The notes: generated from the sequence alone by a model not told the origin. 64,000 nt of DNA from Blepharisma japonicum (GCA_949751835.1 CATKHK010000030.1:248001-312000); one strand, 5' to 3'; shown: positions 32,848 to 44,715, counted from the stretch's first letter. Numbers and translations are program-made.

Positions 32848-33894
32848 ATGGTTGAAAAAGACACTATGATTTACAGAAACCTAGGAAACTCTGGACTCAA
32901 GGTTTCAGCTATTGGCTTTGGAAATTGGCTCACAGGCCATAACATGGAAATAGAAGAAGCCCAATTTCAATGCTTCCAAAAGTCAATTGATGCAGGAATC
33001 AATTTCTTCGACACTGCAGAAGTTTATGGAGCTGGAAATGCTGAAACTGTATTCGGAAACATCCTTAAGAGAGGTGACTGGGACCGCGAAAAATTAGTCA
33101 TATCAACCAAGTTTATTAGATGTGGAGATAAGGTGGGGCTGTCTCGCAAAAGGCTAGTTCAGGGTATGAGAAATTCGCTTAGGAGACTTCAATTGGACTA
33201 TGTTGATGTCATGTTCTTGCACAGATATGATCAAGAAGTCCCATTAGAAGAAACCATTAGAACAGTCAATCACTTGATTGAAAAAGGAAAAGCTGACTAT
33301 TGGGGAACTTCTGAGTTCACAGCTCAAGAAATCCAAGAATGCCACAAGATCTGCGAGAAATATGGATTTATCGCCCCAGTTGCTGACCAATGTCAATATA
33401 ACTTAATTGTAAGAGATAAGGTTGAAGTTGAGTATGTCCCTCTATATGAAAAATACGGAATGGGGACAACCATTTGGAGTCCTTTAATGGGAGGAATTTT
33501 GTCAGGAAAATACAACAATTTGGAGTTCCCTGAAGGAAGCAGGCTGGCTGACCCTAGCCTGACTCCAATGATGAAGAAAATCTACGAGGGCTACTTTTTG
33601 CCTGAAAACAGAGAAAAGACCGGAAGAATGCTTAATGGTCTTGGAGCAATTGCTTCTGAGTTGGGATGCACACAATCACAATTGGCACTGGCTTGGTGTG
33701 TGAAGAACAACGATGTAAGCACTGCTATTTTTGGAGCAACAAGACCTGGGCAAGTTGAGGACAATATTGGAGCAATTGATCTCTTATCAAGATTGACTCC
33801 AGAAATTTTAGCAAGGATTGAAGAACTTTTTGCAACCAGACCAACTCCTCCGACCAACTGGAGAACCTGGAGACCAATGCCTGCAAGAAGATAA
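32848..33894 (+). CDS. Aldo-keto reductase, voltage-gated K channel beta subunit type (AKR6)
   Basis: 348 residues without an intron. The start, YRNLGNSGLKVSAIGFGNW, is typical of Kv-beta/YghZ-type reductases. The AKR catalytic tetrad is complete: D55 and Y60 in FFDTAEVYGAG, K88 in ISTKF, and H125 in FLHRYD. NADPH contacts such as WSPLMGGILSGKY and the C-terminal GATRPGQVEDNIGA are present. It reduces aldehydes or ketones with NADPH and in animals binds Kv channel T1 domains; no channel gene is adjacent. All seven Trp codons are UGG, which with the less AT-rich codon use hints at high expression. Confidence 0.92.
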   Translation: MVEKDTMIYRNLGNSGLKVSAIGFGNWLTGHNMEIEEAQFQCFQKSIDAGINFFDTAEVYGAGNAETVFGNILKRGDWDREKLVISTKFIRCGDKVGLSRKRLVQGMRNSLRRLQLDYVDVMFLHRYDQEVPLEETIRTVNHLIEKGKADYWGTSEFTAQEIQECHKICEKYGFIAPVADQCQYNLIVRDKVEVEYVPLYEKYGMGTTIWSPLMGGILSGKYNNLEFPEGSRLADPSLTPMMKKIYEGYFLPENREKTGRMLNGLGAIASELGCTQSQLALAWCVKNNDVSTAIFGATRPGQVEDNIGAIDLLSRLTPEILARIEELFATRPTPPTNWRTWRPMPARR

Positions 33895-33989
33895 TTAATT
33901 CATTCTTTATTCTAGCTTGTTTTTAGCTTTATTAAATTTCCTATTATCTCTAATTAAATTATTGAGGAGACTAATAACAAAAATATAAA

Positions 33990-35918
33990 TTATTGTATTA
34001 TTTCACTAATTACTTCTATCATACTATCGAATATCGGAAACTCTTTCAAGTACTGCTTCCACTTCAGAGCGTGGAGTGCAATTTCTGCTGGATACATTGC
34101 TTCATATTCAATTTCGCCATTTACAGCTTTTTCAACAATCTTTTGATACTCCATTTCTGCCTTTTCCAAGTCTTTATCAACTCCAATTCCATACTCCAGC
34201 ATATAAGCTTTGTTAAACTCTGCTTCAGGAATATTCATTGCTTTTTCATAAAATTCATAAGCCTCTTCATAGTTAGGTACAATATTTTGGCTTCCATAAT
34301 AGCTTAAATCTCCTAACCTAAAAAATGCCCATGGTGATTGATGCATTTGTGCAGCCTGAGTGTAATAGCTGGCCGCACAATAAGTTTTGTCATATTTACA
34401 GTGCAGAGGAACCAAATCCTTTTCCCACATATAGCCCAAGCTCAGCTGTGCATTTTCAAATCCTAATGCAGCTCCTAGCATGTATGTAAGATAAGCTCCT
34501 TCGATGTCTCCAGATTTATAAAAGGTATAAGCTCGAAGGATTATTTGGGCAAGTTCGCCTTTCTCTCTAACTTTCTGGAATAGTTCTAATGCAAGTTGGC
34601 AATTTCTTTGAACTCCTAAACCTTTGAAATACATAACTCCCAGATTGAATAAAGCAGGAGCATGCCCGAAACTAGCAGCAGCTTGGAAATATTGCCCAGC
34701 AGTTAAATAGTCTCGTTTTACTCCTTCTCCATTCATATAAAGTACTCCTATACTATTCAAGCTATCTAAATTTCCTAATTTTGCAGCACTTTCGAAATAC
34801 TCCAAGGCTTTTTGGATATCTTTTTCAACACCATTTCCAGTCAAGTGCATCATTCCCAATGTATGCAATGCTTGTGAAGATCCTAGAGAAATGGCTTTTT
34901 CCAGATATTCAATAGCTTTTTGTGTGTCTTTTTTTACTTTATTTCCTTGGGAATAAACCATGCCTAAATTTTCTAATGCTTGCACGTTATTTTGTTCAGC
35001 GGCTTTTTCATAATAATGAATAGCCTGATCTATGTTCCTTTCAATTCCAATTTGAGGATTTCCATATAAGAAATGGTTCCCTAGGGATGCATATCCTTGG
35101 TAATTGCTTGATTCATCATATTTTTTATTAGCTAGCATCAAAGCTCTCTCTGTGTCTTTTCCATATATATTTTGCTCTTCCATGTCAAGTCTGCCTATAG
35201 TTCTTTCTTCTATGTAATTCTTATCAATATAAGATAAAGTTTCGCTAGCAACAGCTAGAGCGTATCCTCCAATTTCTTCACATGAGCCTCCGCATCGGCG
35301 ATCGTTGAAAACTGGGGCGGAATAAAAAGGAAATGTTATATTTTGTTTCAGAAATGAAGGGGGTGGAGTTTGTCGTGAATTCAAGCATTGCTTGTGTGAT
35401 GCTGCTAAAGCGGCACGGACTAAGTGAGAACCTCTTTCTAAACCTTTGAGATAAAGGCTTGTGATCACATTTCGGATATCAACTGCCTCAGGGAGGTATT
35501 TATCAAAGTCTTCTACAAGTAAAGTTTGCTGAAGTAAAAAGGCTAAGAAAAAGGCTGAATCAGCACTTCCTTTTTGATTTGCCTTTTTGAAGTATGAAAT
35601 TGCCTTTTTTAAATCTCGCTTGAAGTATCCTGACTCGTTTAATATGGTGTGTGAGATGGCAGGGTTTTCAGAAGAAATAGGATACCCGAATAGTCATATT
35701 TCTCCCAATTTGGTCATGGCATCAACATTATTATTTTCAGCAGATTTTTCGAGAAGTTCAAGTACATAGGTCAAGTTGGTGGATTGAGAAGAATAATTCT
35801 CTAGGATTCCTGTAGCTGTTTCATAGAAATTATCTGTGTATCCTACTGTTCGTGGAATTTCTATATTCCAGCTGTAAGTGCCTAAAATCAAAGCTAAGCA
35901 AAAAAGTACACGCGTCAT
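33990..35918 (-). CDS. Secreted or ER-lumenal SEL1-repeat protein
   Basis: 642 residues with UGA read as Trp at one join. The N-terminus MTRVLFCLALILGTYSWN is a signal peptide. The body is a chain of about ten Sel1-like repeats of roughly 36 residues, each with A...LG..Y..G.GV..D...A..Y...A patterns (for example MHLTGNGVEKDIQKALEYFE). This resembles SEL1L/Hrd3, the ER adaptor that delivers misfolded proteins to the HRD1 ubiquitin ligase. Unlike most SEL1L/Hrd3 proteins, no membrane anchor is seen at the C-terminus, so it may be lumenal or secreted. Confidence 0.8.
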
Positions 35919-36004
35919 TTTATATATTAAATAAAATAGGATTTAATAGGGGAAAAAATCAAAAAATTAATAAGTCGATTGATAGTTGTTTATTTACAGC
36001 AATA

Positions 36005-39000
36005 TTAGATTCTTAAAAATGATGATCTTTTACTCGAATCTGGAGATCTTAGTGATTTTATAGGGATGATGTTTGAAATATTTTGCATTTTATCAAGTCT
36101 CTTTCTTTCTCACCTCAGAAATGGGATATAAAACCCAAAATATAGTAGAATTGTTGTAATAGCATAGATAGCAAGGGCAATGATAATGTATCCTAATTGT
36201 GTCTGTATTTGGGCTTGTGATTCATCATCGGCCAAAGATATGAGGGTGTCGAATTCGTTGCTTAAATCGATTGACGTAAAAACAAACTTAAATCAAATTG
36301 GCATCAGTTCAAATACATCTATAACTTGAGAATAAGACAGATAGTAAGCATCAAGAGCCATCATGTTTCCAGCTGTATAAGCACCATACGAAAGCACATC
36401 GTTATTAGAGTCTATTTCTTCGTAAAAATTTGATAAGTAGCCAGATGTTAAGATCTTCACATAATTACCATCTCTAAGTTGCTTTTTAGAGTAATCTATT
36501 TGAGACATAATTTGTCAAAAATTAATATTTGCATTTTTAAATGCATAATTTGATGGAAAATACATAACCAAAGATTTATTTATTAGTCCTGATGAAATTT
36601 CACTTGACCAGGCAGCTAATCCTTTATGCAGCAATTGCATATTGATTAATTCCCTTATAAGTTTTGGCCTCAAAGATAGCAATTCCGTGCAGTTTTCATA
36701 TAAATAAAGCAAATTAAATAAAAAAAAGAAAAAAGAAATTGCAAAATAAATCATGACTTTTCAGCTGGATTTCCACTGCATTTTGAACTTCGCCTCTTTG
36801 CTCATTAAGCTAGTTGCTGAATTAGAATAAATGGTTTCACTTTGCCCATGAATACTTGCAAGTCGATCTGAGCATGCCTGTTTTAAATCAAAGTAAAATT
36901 CGTATGCTTTTTGTTTGATATAGTTTCAGAAAATATTTTTCATTTTGTCAATTGAAAAATAAAAGGGAAGCATAGCAACAGTGCACAAACAAAGAACTCC
37001 AAACCCCAAACCTGACAGCAAATAAATTTTCATTGTTAAATCATTTATATTTGATACTTCACAATCAATCAATTCATAAAGAGATATATTGCAATAGTGA
37101 AAAGCATTTCCAAATCCATTTAAATAAAAAAATTTGCCACTTTCGTCAATACTTTGCGAGGTATTAAATTTTGTAATAAATTCATTTCCATGCTTGATAA
37201 ATTCTTCCAAGGTATTCATAAGATTCATCTTTTGCAGGTAGATTCCATCATCTGTGCTTCAAACATCAAGAAGTGACCCAATAAAAATATCTTGGCTATT
37301 GCATGATTTTCAACTTGCTAAATTAGATGAAAGTTTTATGTGCACATCTTTAAGAATATTGAGCTGCGAAATAAATTCTGAAATAAACCGATTTGTGAAA
37401 TAATCAGGAAAAAGTCCGTAACTTACTTGAAGACTTCTTGCAAAATAGTCTATAAAAAGGAAAGTTTTGCCTAGCTTTCCTAAATTCAGAGGTATGCTTA
37501 AATCGCTGGCGGAATTCACTTCTGCAGCTGTATAGATTAAAACGACCAGATTTGTCACTATTACTGCTGTCATCTAAATAAATTTTACAGAAATGACCAA
37601 AGTCCAATTGAAGATTTTAACAGATTTCGCGATTTTGTCCATGATTCTCTTGAGGATCCTTTCATGGCTGAAGCTTGCAGAACTGAGCGAATGGACAATT
37701 GATTTTTCATCATCTCATTTATCAGTAGAATTTTCAGAGATTTCGATAGTATCACCTATACTCGTTTGTGAGATGTCTGCTGGAGGCTTCATGCTACCAC
37801 ATCTTCTTATTTTGGATTCTTGAATCGATCTACTTCTTAGAGCTTCTATAGTTTCATCTGAAGTCAAAGATATATTTACCCTTAAAGGGAGAGGAGAATC
37901 TAATTCCATTCTTTTGATTTTCCTTGACTCTTGAATTTCTTCAACTTCTCCATGCTTTCATGACTGAATTTCTATAGGGTCGTTTATTAATAAAACATAG
38001 CTTAGGTGGGTTGACCCAATAATTCGATAGCAGGATATTAAATAAGTTTCTTGTCCTTGATTCGTAAGCTTATAAGGCACAAAAGGTAGTAATAAAATTC
38101 TACGCAAATCAGGAAAAAGGTTAGTTAGCTTCATACCTTTCAAGTTCCCAGTTTTTCTCCCAGCAAACTTTGTGAATTGCATAGAATATGCATAGATCTC
38201 TCCAGAGCCATTTATCAACGCTATTTGATGAGTAGTAGGTCTTTCACGAAAAATGCATATAAGAGTGAGTGAGTGGGAAATTGAAGTAATTGAGACTCTT
38301 GCATTGCACTCAACAATATAATCATTAGCCAATTTTATGTATATACTAGTAGGGAGTTCGATTTCTGATCTGTTTGACCTATGCAAGAAATCATACATTT
38401 GCTTGTTGAAGTCTTTATCAAAGGGTTCAGGAATGAACGATGAAATATCACTTCCAATCAAGCTGTCAACGGATTCTTTGAGTATTGCTGCTGCTCTTGA
38501 GTTTGCATAATGAATTTTCCCTAGAGTTTGTTTTTCCCAAGACACTAGAATCACGCCATTGTTTTCATCAAAAAAGCTCAGCTTCTTATGGTCTTTGATT
38601 GAGCTTGTTAACACTTTTTCCAATGAGGCTCTTTTATTGTTGAGAAACGACGATCTTTCGGTTTCAAATAAAATATTTTGCAAAAATGTGGAATATAATA
38701 CTAGGGCTTCCTTGCTGCGGGGGAAATTAGTAATTAGGTAGAAATACTCTGAATGAAGGAATTCTAAATTGTTTGAAATCATGTGTAGCATACTGTCAAG
38801 TTTTTTTAGGTCTGGATCTAAAGAAACCAGTTCTCTTCAAAATTCCTTCAAAGCCATACACATATATTCATCTTCTTTTTTTGCTTTTTGGATTTTATAT
38901 AAATAATGCAAAAACTGTGCATTATCAGTTAACCCATGATCTTCAAGAGATTTCTGGCAAAGGTAAGTTTGGTATGAAGACTCTAGATTAATATTCGACT

Positions 39001-40297
39001 CTTTTCCTTTTCCAAGCTTAACTTTTGCTAATGACTCATCTACTAAAGTAAAAATGCAATAGTTTGCCTCTCAGATTGCCATAAGCTTATTTTTGTAGAG
39101 TGTTGTCTCTAAATAGCACTTAGCAAAAATGTTTATAACTTTTTCTTTATCTTCTATATCTTGCTTTATCAGTGTTCTTCTTAATATCATTTCGAGCTGA
39201 TATGCGGTTTTTAGAGATTTTAAACTCATAGAAACCTTTCTTATGCGCTTTTCATGTGAATCTCATGCCTCATGAACAATAAAGACACTTGATAAAGGAA
39301 CGATGATTATTGATAATAAACTGATAGCCATTGCGCTATCAATAATCCTTCCAAATAAGAACAAAAATGATACCAAAAAAATAATTCAAAATTTTGTTGC
39401 GGCAACACAGTTGCTAAAAGACGAAAAATATGGGAAGTAGCGAATGACTTGGACAATCATGTAGCATGAATATATCAACGAGACTACTTGAAAATAAGTT
39501 GTGTGCTTAAAAGCAAATGTCCCATATAAGATAGACATAACAAAGGTATAGATTATAGTAATATACTCAATTTTAGAATGTGATCTTGATTCCAATATTT
39601 TATAAGCTACTGAATGCCTAACTTCTCCTGAAAATATAGATATGCACAAAATAAAGAAGAATGATAAGATTATCAATGGTACTGCCAAAATCGCTGCCAC
39701 TAAGTGATGCTCAATATCTTTTAAAGATACTTCACTGTTATACTCTGGAATAAAATCTTCATTCGTCAATCTATATTTTAAAGCAAATGTAAGAATAATA
39801 ATTGTGGGTATTAAAAATAGATTTGATCACAAATAAATACTGATTCTAAAAATGCTAAGAATAATTTTTGGAACTCTAATACAAAAATAGATCAAAATTA
39901 TAAATATTATAGAGGCTAGAATATTTGCCGAAATTATTGCAATTGAAATATACGTGCAAGCATCCATTATATCTAAAGCAGCACATGAAGTATCGAGCCT
40001 TAAATATCCAATATATTTTCATATCTTTATATGACCTTTCCAGTTATAAATCGATAGATCAGGCATTCAAAGTAAGCTCGTCAATTGAGCACAAAAAATT
40101 AAGTTCACTATGACCACCTTAAATTTCTGGTAGATTGAGGTATTTTCTTTTGGCGTTTTTATAAAATATACAACTCTAAAGAGCTCAAAAAAAGAATTGG
40201 CTATGTCAGTAAAAGTATGAGTCTTCAATGACTGTTTTGTATTATTTAAAGTATCCTCATTTTCTTCATTCTCGTTCCTTTGATCGTAAAAAGACAT
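36005..40297 (-). CDS. Large multi-pass membrane protein with PAS domain
   Basis: 1425 residues after one intron (37574-37588), reading about twenty UGA as Trp; all segments stay in one frame. The first half has about eight to ten hydrophobic segments (for example IISANILASIIFIILIYFCI). A cytosolic stretch follows with LHYLYKIQKAKKEDEYMCMA and then a PAS-like region near LGKIHYANSRAAAILKESV. The C-terminal third has more spans with long loops, ending in a Ser-rich tail. This architecture matches a large family expanded in ciliates (TmcB/PAS-like membrane proteins), whose function is poorly known; sensing is likely. The start ATG 40297 gives MSFYDQRNEN; an in-frame ATG at 40342 is possible. 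Confidence 0.8.
37574..37588 (-). other. 15-base intron in PAS membrane protein gene
   Basis: On the coding strand it reads gtaaaatttatttag, with an in-frame TAG. It is identical to the intron of the CDF-family gene at 43217-43231. Confidence 0.9.
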
Positions 40298-41140
40298 TTT
40301 GGATATATAATTAAGAAAATAAAGAAAACTATTGATTTTCAATGAGTTTCAAATGCAAAGATTTCAATTATTAAATTTTTTTGAAATTCAAAAATATTAT
40401 ATAATGTCGATAAGTTTATAGCAAATTAATTGGCTAATTAAGTCATAAATAAATTATCAAACTTTAAAAGAAAGAAAATTTTGGCTGGGAATAAAGGAAA
40501 AAGATTTGCTCAAGCGTAAGTAAAAATAATTATTTTAAATTATTATTTTTAGTTAGCCTTTTATATTATCATCTGAATTGATTTTCAGAACTTTATCGAA
40601 CAAATTATTGCCCTCGTACAGTTTATGAATTCTCTTAGCTTGACTTTGGTTATGTTATGCAGTTTCCAAGCCATGCTAACTTTCATCTCTAAATTTTTGA
40701 AAATTTTAATTCGTTTTTATCTAGATAGCCATTTTGAGTTTTTTTCTATTGGTAGTTATCCAACCAGCTAATCCTAGCTGTAAAATAATGGTATAGAGAA
40801 AGAAAAAAGAACTATATTGCATGCAATATATAGTTTTACGAATATATATACCAATTTTATAAAAATATAATTTTGAGTACGTTTAGATCAGGATCATTCT
40901 GAGAGGGCTTGAAATATTAATTTTTAATGATTTGAATTCTAATTTTTGGATATGTTATGGTTGTTTTGAAAATTAGTAATTAGGCATGCTAAGCTAGATT
41001 GTTATCTAATAATCAGATTTCAACGAAATATTATTGATAATTTTCAAATTATATTAAACCTAATTTTTTATGATTTAATGGCCATATCTAATTAATTCAG
41101 AGATTGGCATTGCAGAGATATTAAATTATTATTATCATTT
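40298..41140. other. Gene-poor spacer
   Basis: About 840 bases between the PAS gene start and the NDC80 gene end, mostly AT-rich. A 60-codon minus-strand stretch at 40553-40732 looks coding (EGNNLFDKVLKINSDD near its end) but holds four UAA/UAG codons. See findings. Confidence 0.4.
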
Positions 41141-42324
41141 TTATTGAGCTTCTTCCAGCCATTGGCTAATAATTTTAGCATGCTTTGTTATGAATTGAAT
41201 ATCATTTTTTATCAAGCCTTTAATTTTCATTATTTCTGTCTTGCTTTCTCTTTCGTGGTCTTTTATTTCGTCCTTCAAGTTTCCAATTTCCTCATCAATA
41301 ACTTCGATTTCTTCCTGCGATATAATGAATTCTCTTCTGAGCAAATCGATTTCTTCTTGAACTTTTTCATACTCTTTTCCTAATTTTATTGAATCCAACT
41401 CTTCAACTTTTTTGAGCTTTGTCAATTCTTCTTGGTTTCTTAGCAGCTCTTGACAAACAACTTCACTTTGTTCAGACAGAGTCATATACTTATTTTCATA
41501 TTCAAATTGAATTTTTTTTAAATTGCAGCAAACTAATTCATCAACTGTTGGAGACATTAATTTCCTTTCCAAAGCATACCAGCTATTTTTAATTTTAGAT
41601 TCCAGTTTTCTCTTTTTTTCTTCTTCAGCTCCAAACTGTTTGAGCTCAAGGTCAAACGATTTTTCGGAGTTTTGCAATTCCAGTTCCCTTTGTTTTAAAA
41701 TCATATCATAATTGCTTTGGAAGTCTCTTTCTAAATCCTTAATTTTCGCCTCATATGCTAATCTTCTTTTATTGTAGTTTCTTGAGCTTTCTTCTTGCAA
41801 CTCAGCTCACTCTCCTGCAAAATCCAATCTTAATTCATCGTTCAGAAATCGATCATAGTCTCTATAGCAAAAATCGGTAAAGAATTCATCAAAATCAGCT
41901 AAATCCTTCACTTCCTCAGGTTGTGATGCACATTTGAGTTGGTTCACAAGCCAATTCAATAACGATAGCAAATGTGGTCACCAATTTACCCCGCCAGTGA
42001 ACATCTGATGAGATATAGCATAGGGGTAGCCAAGTCATTTGAGAAAATCAATTAAACCTCTCTCAGTTATTAATAAATAGCTTTCATCAGCTCTCGAACA
42101 TACAAATCGTGTGACTTGCCAAAACAATTTCAAGTCTGGGATCAAAAGTAATTGCAATGATATTGGAAACGGAGATTCATTAAGGACAAGAAACTCTATG
42201 ATATTTTTGCCACATAAATTTTGATACTCTTTATCATTCACATACTTGTTGTCTTTAACTTTAGAAGCATTTACGTTTGAAGCTCCCTGTTTGTTCAATT
42301 TATCCTGATTCAATTTTTATCCAT
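41141..42324 (-). CDS. NDC80: Kinetochore protein NDC80/HEC1-like
   Basis: About 393 residues with UGA read as Trp. The calponin-homology head is recognisable: DKEYQNLCGKNIIEFLVLNE, PFPISLQLLLIP, LIDFLKWLGYPYAIS and NWWPHLLSLLNWLVNQLKC, the NDC80 signature. A coiled coil of about 220 residues follows. NDC80 binds spindle microtubules at the kinetochore. It is short compared with the usual 600 or more residues; the C-terminal coil that would join Spc24/25 appears truncated. The start is odd: the only nearby ATG (42322-42324) is one base out of frame, and a single extra A in the five-A run (coding strand, 42314-42318) would fix it. Otherwise a TTG at 42313 would start it. Confidence 0.82.
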
Positions 42325-42478
42325 TTTGTATATTTAGGCAATTTTCTAGGTTTCAACAAATTTAAACTCCTGACTGATGAGTTAGTATATAATTAGTTTA
42401 TTTTTACTTTATTAAAATTTTATAGCATCGCTGTCTGATTTAAGACACATTTCCTTATAAGACTTTAAACTGAGTAAA

Positions 42479-43444
42479 ATGGAGCTAATGGCGATCAAGT
42501 CTCAAGATTCAATAATCACGGAAGAGCAGATTGAGGGAGCAAATCTGACTCGATTAGAAGAACTCAGTAGCGACTACGTTTCCAGCAGAGAAAGCTCGAA
42601 AAAATACATTGGATTGTTTGCAATGTGATTCATCCTTATCATAGTCGAATTAATTGGAGGAATTTATTCAAATTCCCTCTCAATCTATGCGTTTGCAGGA
42701 GCATTGCTATTCAATTTTGTGGGGATTTGCCTTACTACAGTTCTATCTGGCACTGCTGAGAATGGGGACTCACTATATATCACATATGGCTATCACAGGA
42801 TAGAGATAATTGGGTCTCTTTTAAATGTCATCTTCATATGGATACTGGTTTTTATTCTCATGTATAAAGGAATATTCAGAATTTGAAGAGACGAAATAAA
42901 TGAAATCCACAATTTCACATGGATCGCTGTGATTGGACTTTTAGGTAATATTGTCATAAAGCTGCTCCAAAAAAAAGCTATCACGTTTCATCCAAGTACA
43001 AGTTTTGATTTATGGCAAGGCGTGCTTGTCATCATTACATCTGTGCTTATCTTTCTTGACACAAAGCTTAGCAGTGCTGACCCTATCTGTGCAATTATCA
43101 TAGGTATCATGCTTTTATATCTCACAATTCCTATAACTAAGGAATGCATTGAAATCTTGATTGAGAAAGTTCCAAGAGAAATAGATATCAATGAGCTTTA
43201 TGACGAACTAAAAGAAGTAAAATTTATTTAGATCACAGATGTCCTCGATGTTCATGATCTTCACGTATGGAGCTTGACTTTTGGGAAATTTGCGATGACT
43301 TGTCATTTGGCTACTTTCAACTCAGAGAGAGCTTTAGAGGAAGCCTCAAAGATCTGCACTGAAAAATTTAATATATTGCATTTAACTATTCAAATCGAGA
43401 CACCTGATGATAATTCAAAGTGCTTAAATCTAGCTTTCAGCTAA
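42479..43444 (+). CDS. Cation diffusion facilitator (ZnT) family protein lacking metal-site residues
   Basis: 316 residues after one intron (43217-43231), UGA as Trp at two places. Six membrane spans and the family signature SGTAENGDSLYITYGYHRIE then EIIGSLLNVIFIWILVFILM are clear, with the C-terminal cytosolic ferredoxin-like domain (VLDVHDLHVWSL). CDF proteins move Zn or Mn out of the cytosol. The transport site is missing: in M2 the usual D-x-x-H-x-x-x-D positions read F72, A75, N79, and in M5 the H-x-x-x-D positions read D177 and G181. It may be a regulatory partner, as for vertebrate ZnT9- or ZnT6-like members, or use other ligands. It diverges from NDC80 across about 155 bases. Confidence 0.85.
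43217..43231 (+). other. 15-base intron in CDF-family gene
   Basis: Sequence gtaaaatttatttag, with an in-frame TAG. Removal joins YDELKE to ITDVLDVHDLHVWS. Confidence 0.92.
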
Positions 43445-43745
43445 TGAACAAAAAATGTAATAATTCTTTGATAATAGTGTTTGAATTAATAGGCTTATGA
43501 AATTATATATTGCATATATTTGTAAAAATTTTTAATCTCAGCTTATAAACTTTTAAAACATAAATTATGGGAAGAGAAGAAAGTAAATACTATAAATAAA
43601 CAAATATTGTATATATTTGTTGAATGAAAAATAGAGAATGAGATTTTAATAATAGAAGTATAAAATCACTTTACGATATTTTATTTTACATTTCTGCTTT
43701 AATTTAAAATACTTATTATAAGTTGATTAATATCAATTACCTATA
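43445..43745. other. AT-rich convergent spacer
   Basis: About 300 bases between the 3' ends of the CDF-family and thymidine kinase genes; nothing recognised beyond AT-rich sequence with repeated attgtatatatttgt-like words near 43508 and 43605. Confidence 0.4.
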
Positions 43746-44366
43746 TTATACCACATGAGCATGAGAAAAAAAGCATGTCCTGCAAACAGGCTTGTATTTA
43801 TCAGATCCTCCGATCACTTTAATCGCTTGCTCATTGCTTAATCTTGCAGTGAATGCTGCATCTCCCTTGCAATAATGACAAATGCTACTTAATTTCGTAA
43901 CTCTTTCTGCTTTGGCAATCAGTTGGCAAATCGTTCCAAACGGTTCCCTTCTGAAGTCAGAGTCTAAACAAGCCACAATAACAACTTTGCCTCTATTTGC
44001 CATGTCTTCCACAAATGGAATGATGTCTGGGAAGAACTGTCCCTCATCGATGCCAATGACATCATGAGTATCCGAGACAGTGTCTGATTCATAAAGAGAG
44101 TCGCAGGAAAAGGCATCCAAGAAGTTAAATAAATCATGTGTCACTACTTTGTCTTCGTCGTTTGCATATCGGTTGTCTTTGGTCTTGAGTAGGATGCATG
44201 AGTCATTTCTTACTCTGTATCTTCTGATGCGTCTGAGGAGCTCTGTTGATTTTCCTGAAAACATTGGCCCGTAAATCACTTGGATTTCACCTTTTTTACC
44301 TCTGGAGGACTTGTGCGGTAGTTTTTCCGGGGTGTCGTAGTTTGGCGCGTAAGTAGGATCTGCCAT
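43746..44366 (-). CDS. TK1: Thymidine kinase, cytosolic TK1 type
   Basis: 206 residues with no Trp and no intron. P-loop GPMFSGKST (33-41), catalytic Glu 108 in IDEGQFF, the thymidine-binding lasso region TKLSSICHYCKGDAAFT, and four zinc Cys (C163, C166, C195, C198) are present, as in human and bacterial type II thymidine kinases. It phosphorylates thymidine for DNA synthesis (pyrimidine salvage) in the cytosol. The usual C-terminal KEN-box tail of animal TK1 is not present. Length is normal for the family. Confidence 0.95.
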   Translation of the reverse strand: MADPTYAPNYDTPEKLPHKSSRGKKGEIQVIYGPMFSGKSTELLRRIRRYRVRNDSCILLKTKDNRYANDEDKVVTHDLFNFLDAFSCDSLYESDTVSDTHDVIGIDEGQFFPDIIPFVEDMANRGKVVIVACLDSDFRREPFGTICQLIAKAERVTKLSSICHYCKGDAAFTARLSNEQAIKVIGGSDKYKPVCRTCFFSHAHVV

Positions 44367-44715
44367 TTTGAAATATAAGAGACTAAGAAGTAGTTAAAAT
44401 TGTGAACAATCAAGATATTCTAACTTATTATTCTTTAATTATTTTTGGAGGGACAAAATATTGTATTTTACCAGTCATATAGCTTGAAATATACAACTTG
44501 GGAAAGTTCATTAATTATTCTTTTTTGGCGGGATTTAACTATAAGAAAGAACGAAATAGGCTAAATTTACTCTCTTAAGGATAAATGCAAATCTGAAGCA
44601 ATATGAAACTTAAGCTATACTACAAAATTAGTCTTCGTTAGATATAAAATTCTAATTGGTTTAAGCTTAAAACGAGCTAACTCTTAAGTAGCAATATGTA
44701 TTAAAATATACTGAT
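44367..44715. promoter_or_regulatory. Divergent intergenic region
   Basis: About 350 bases between the start of the thymidine kinase gene and the DUF924 gene. It presumably holds both promoters; no element is recognised. Confidence 0.4.

Noticed and set aside
40298-41140. Transposon or excised element in the spacer
   Set aside because: No terminal inverted repeats, target duplication or transposase-like motif could be seen by eye.
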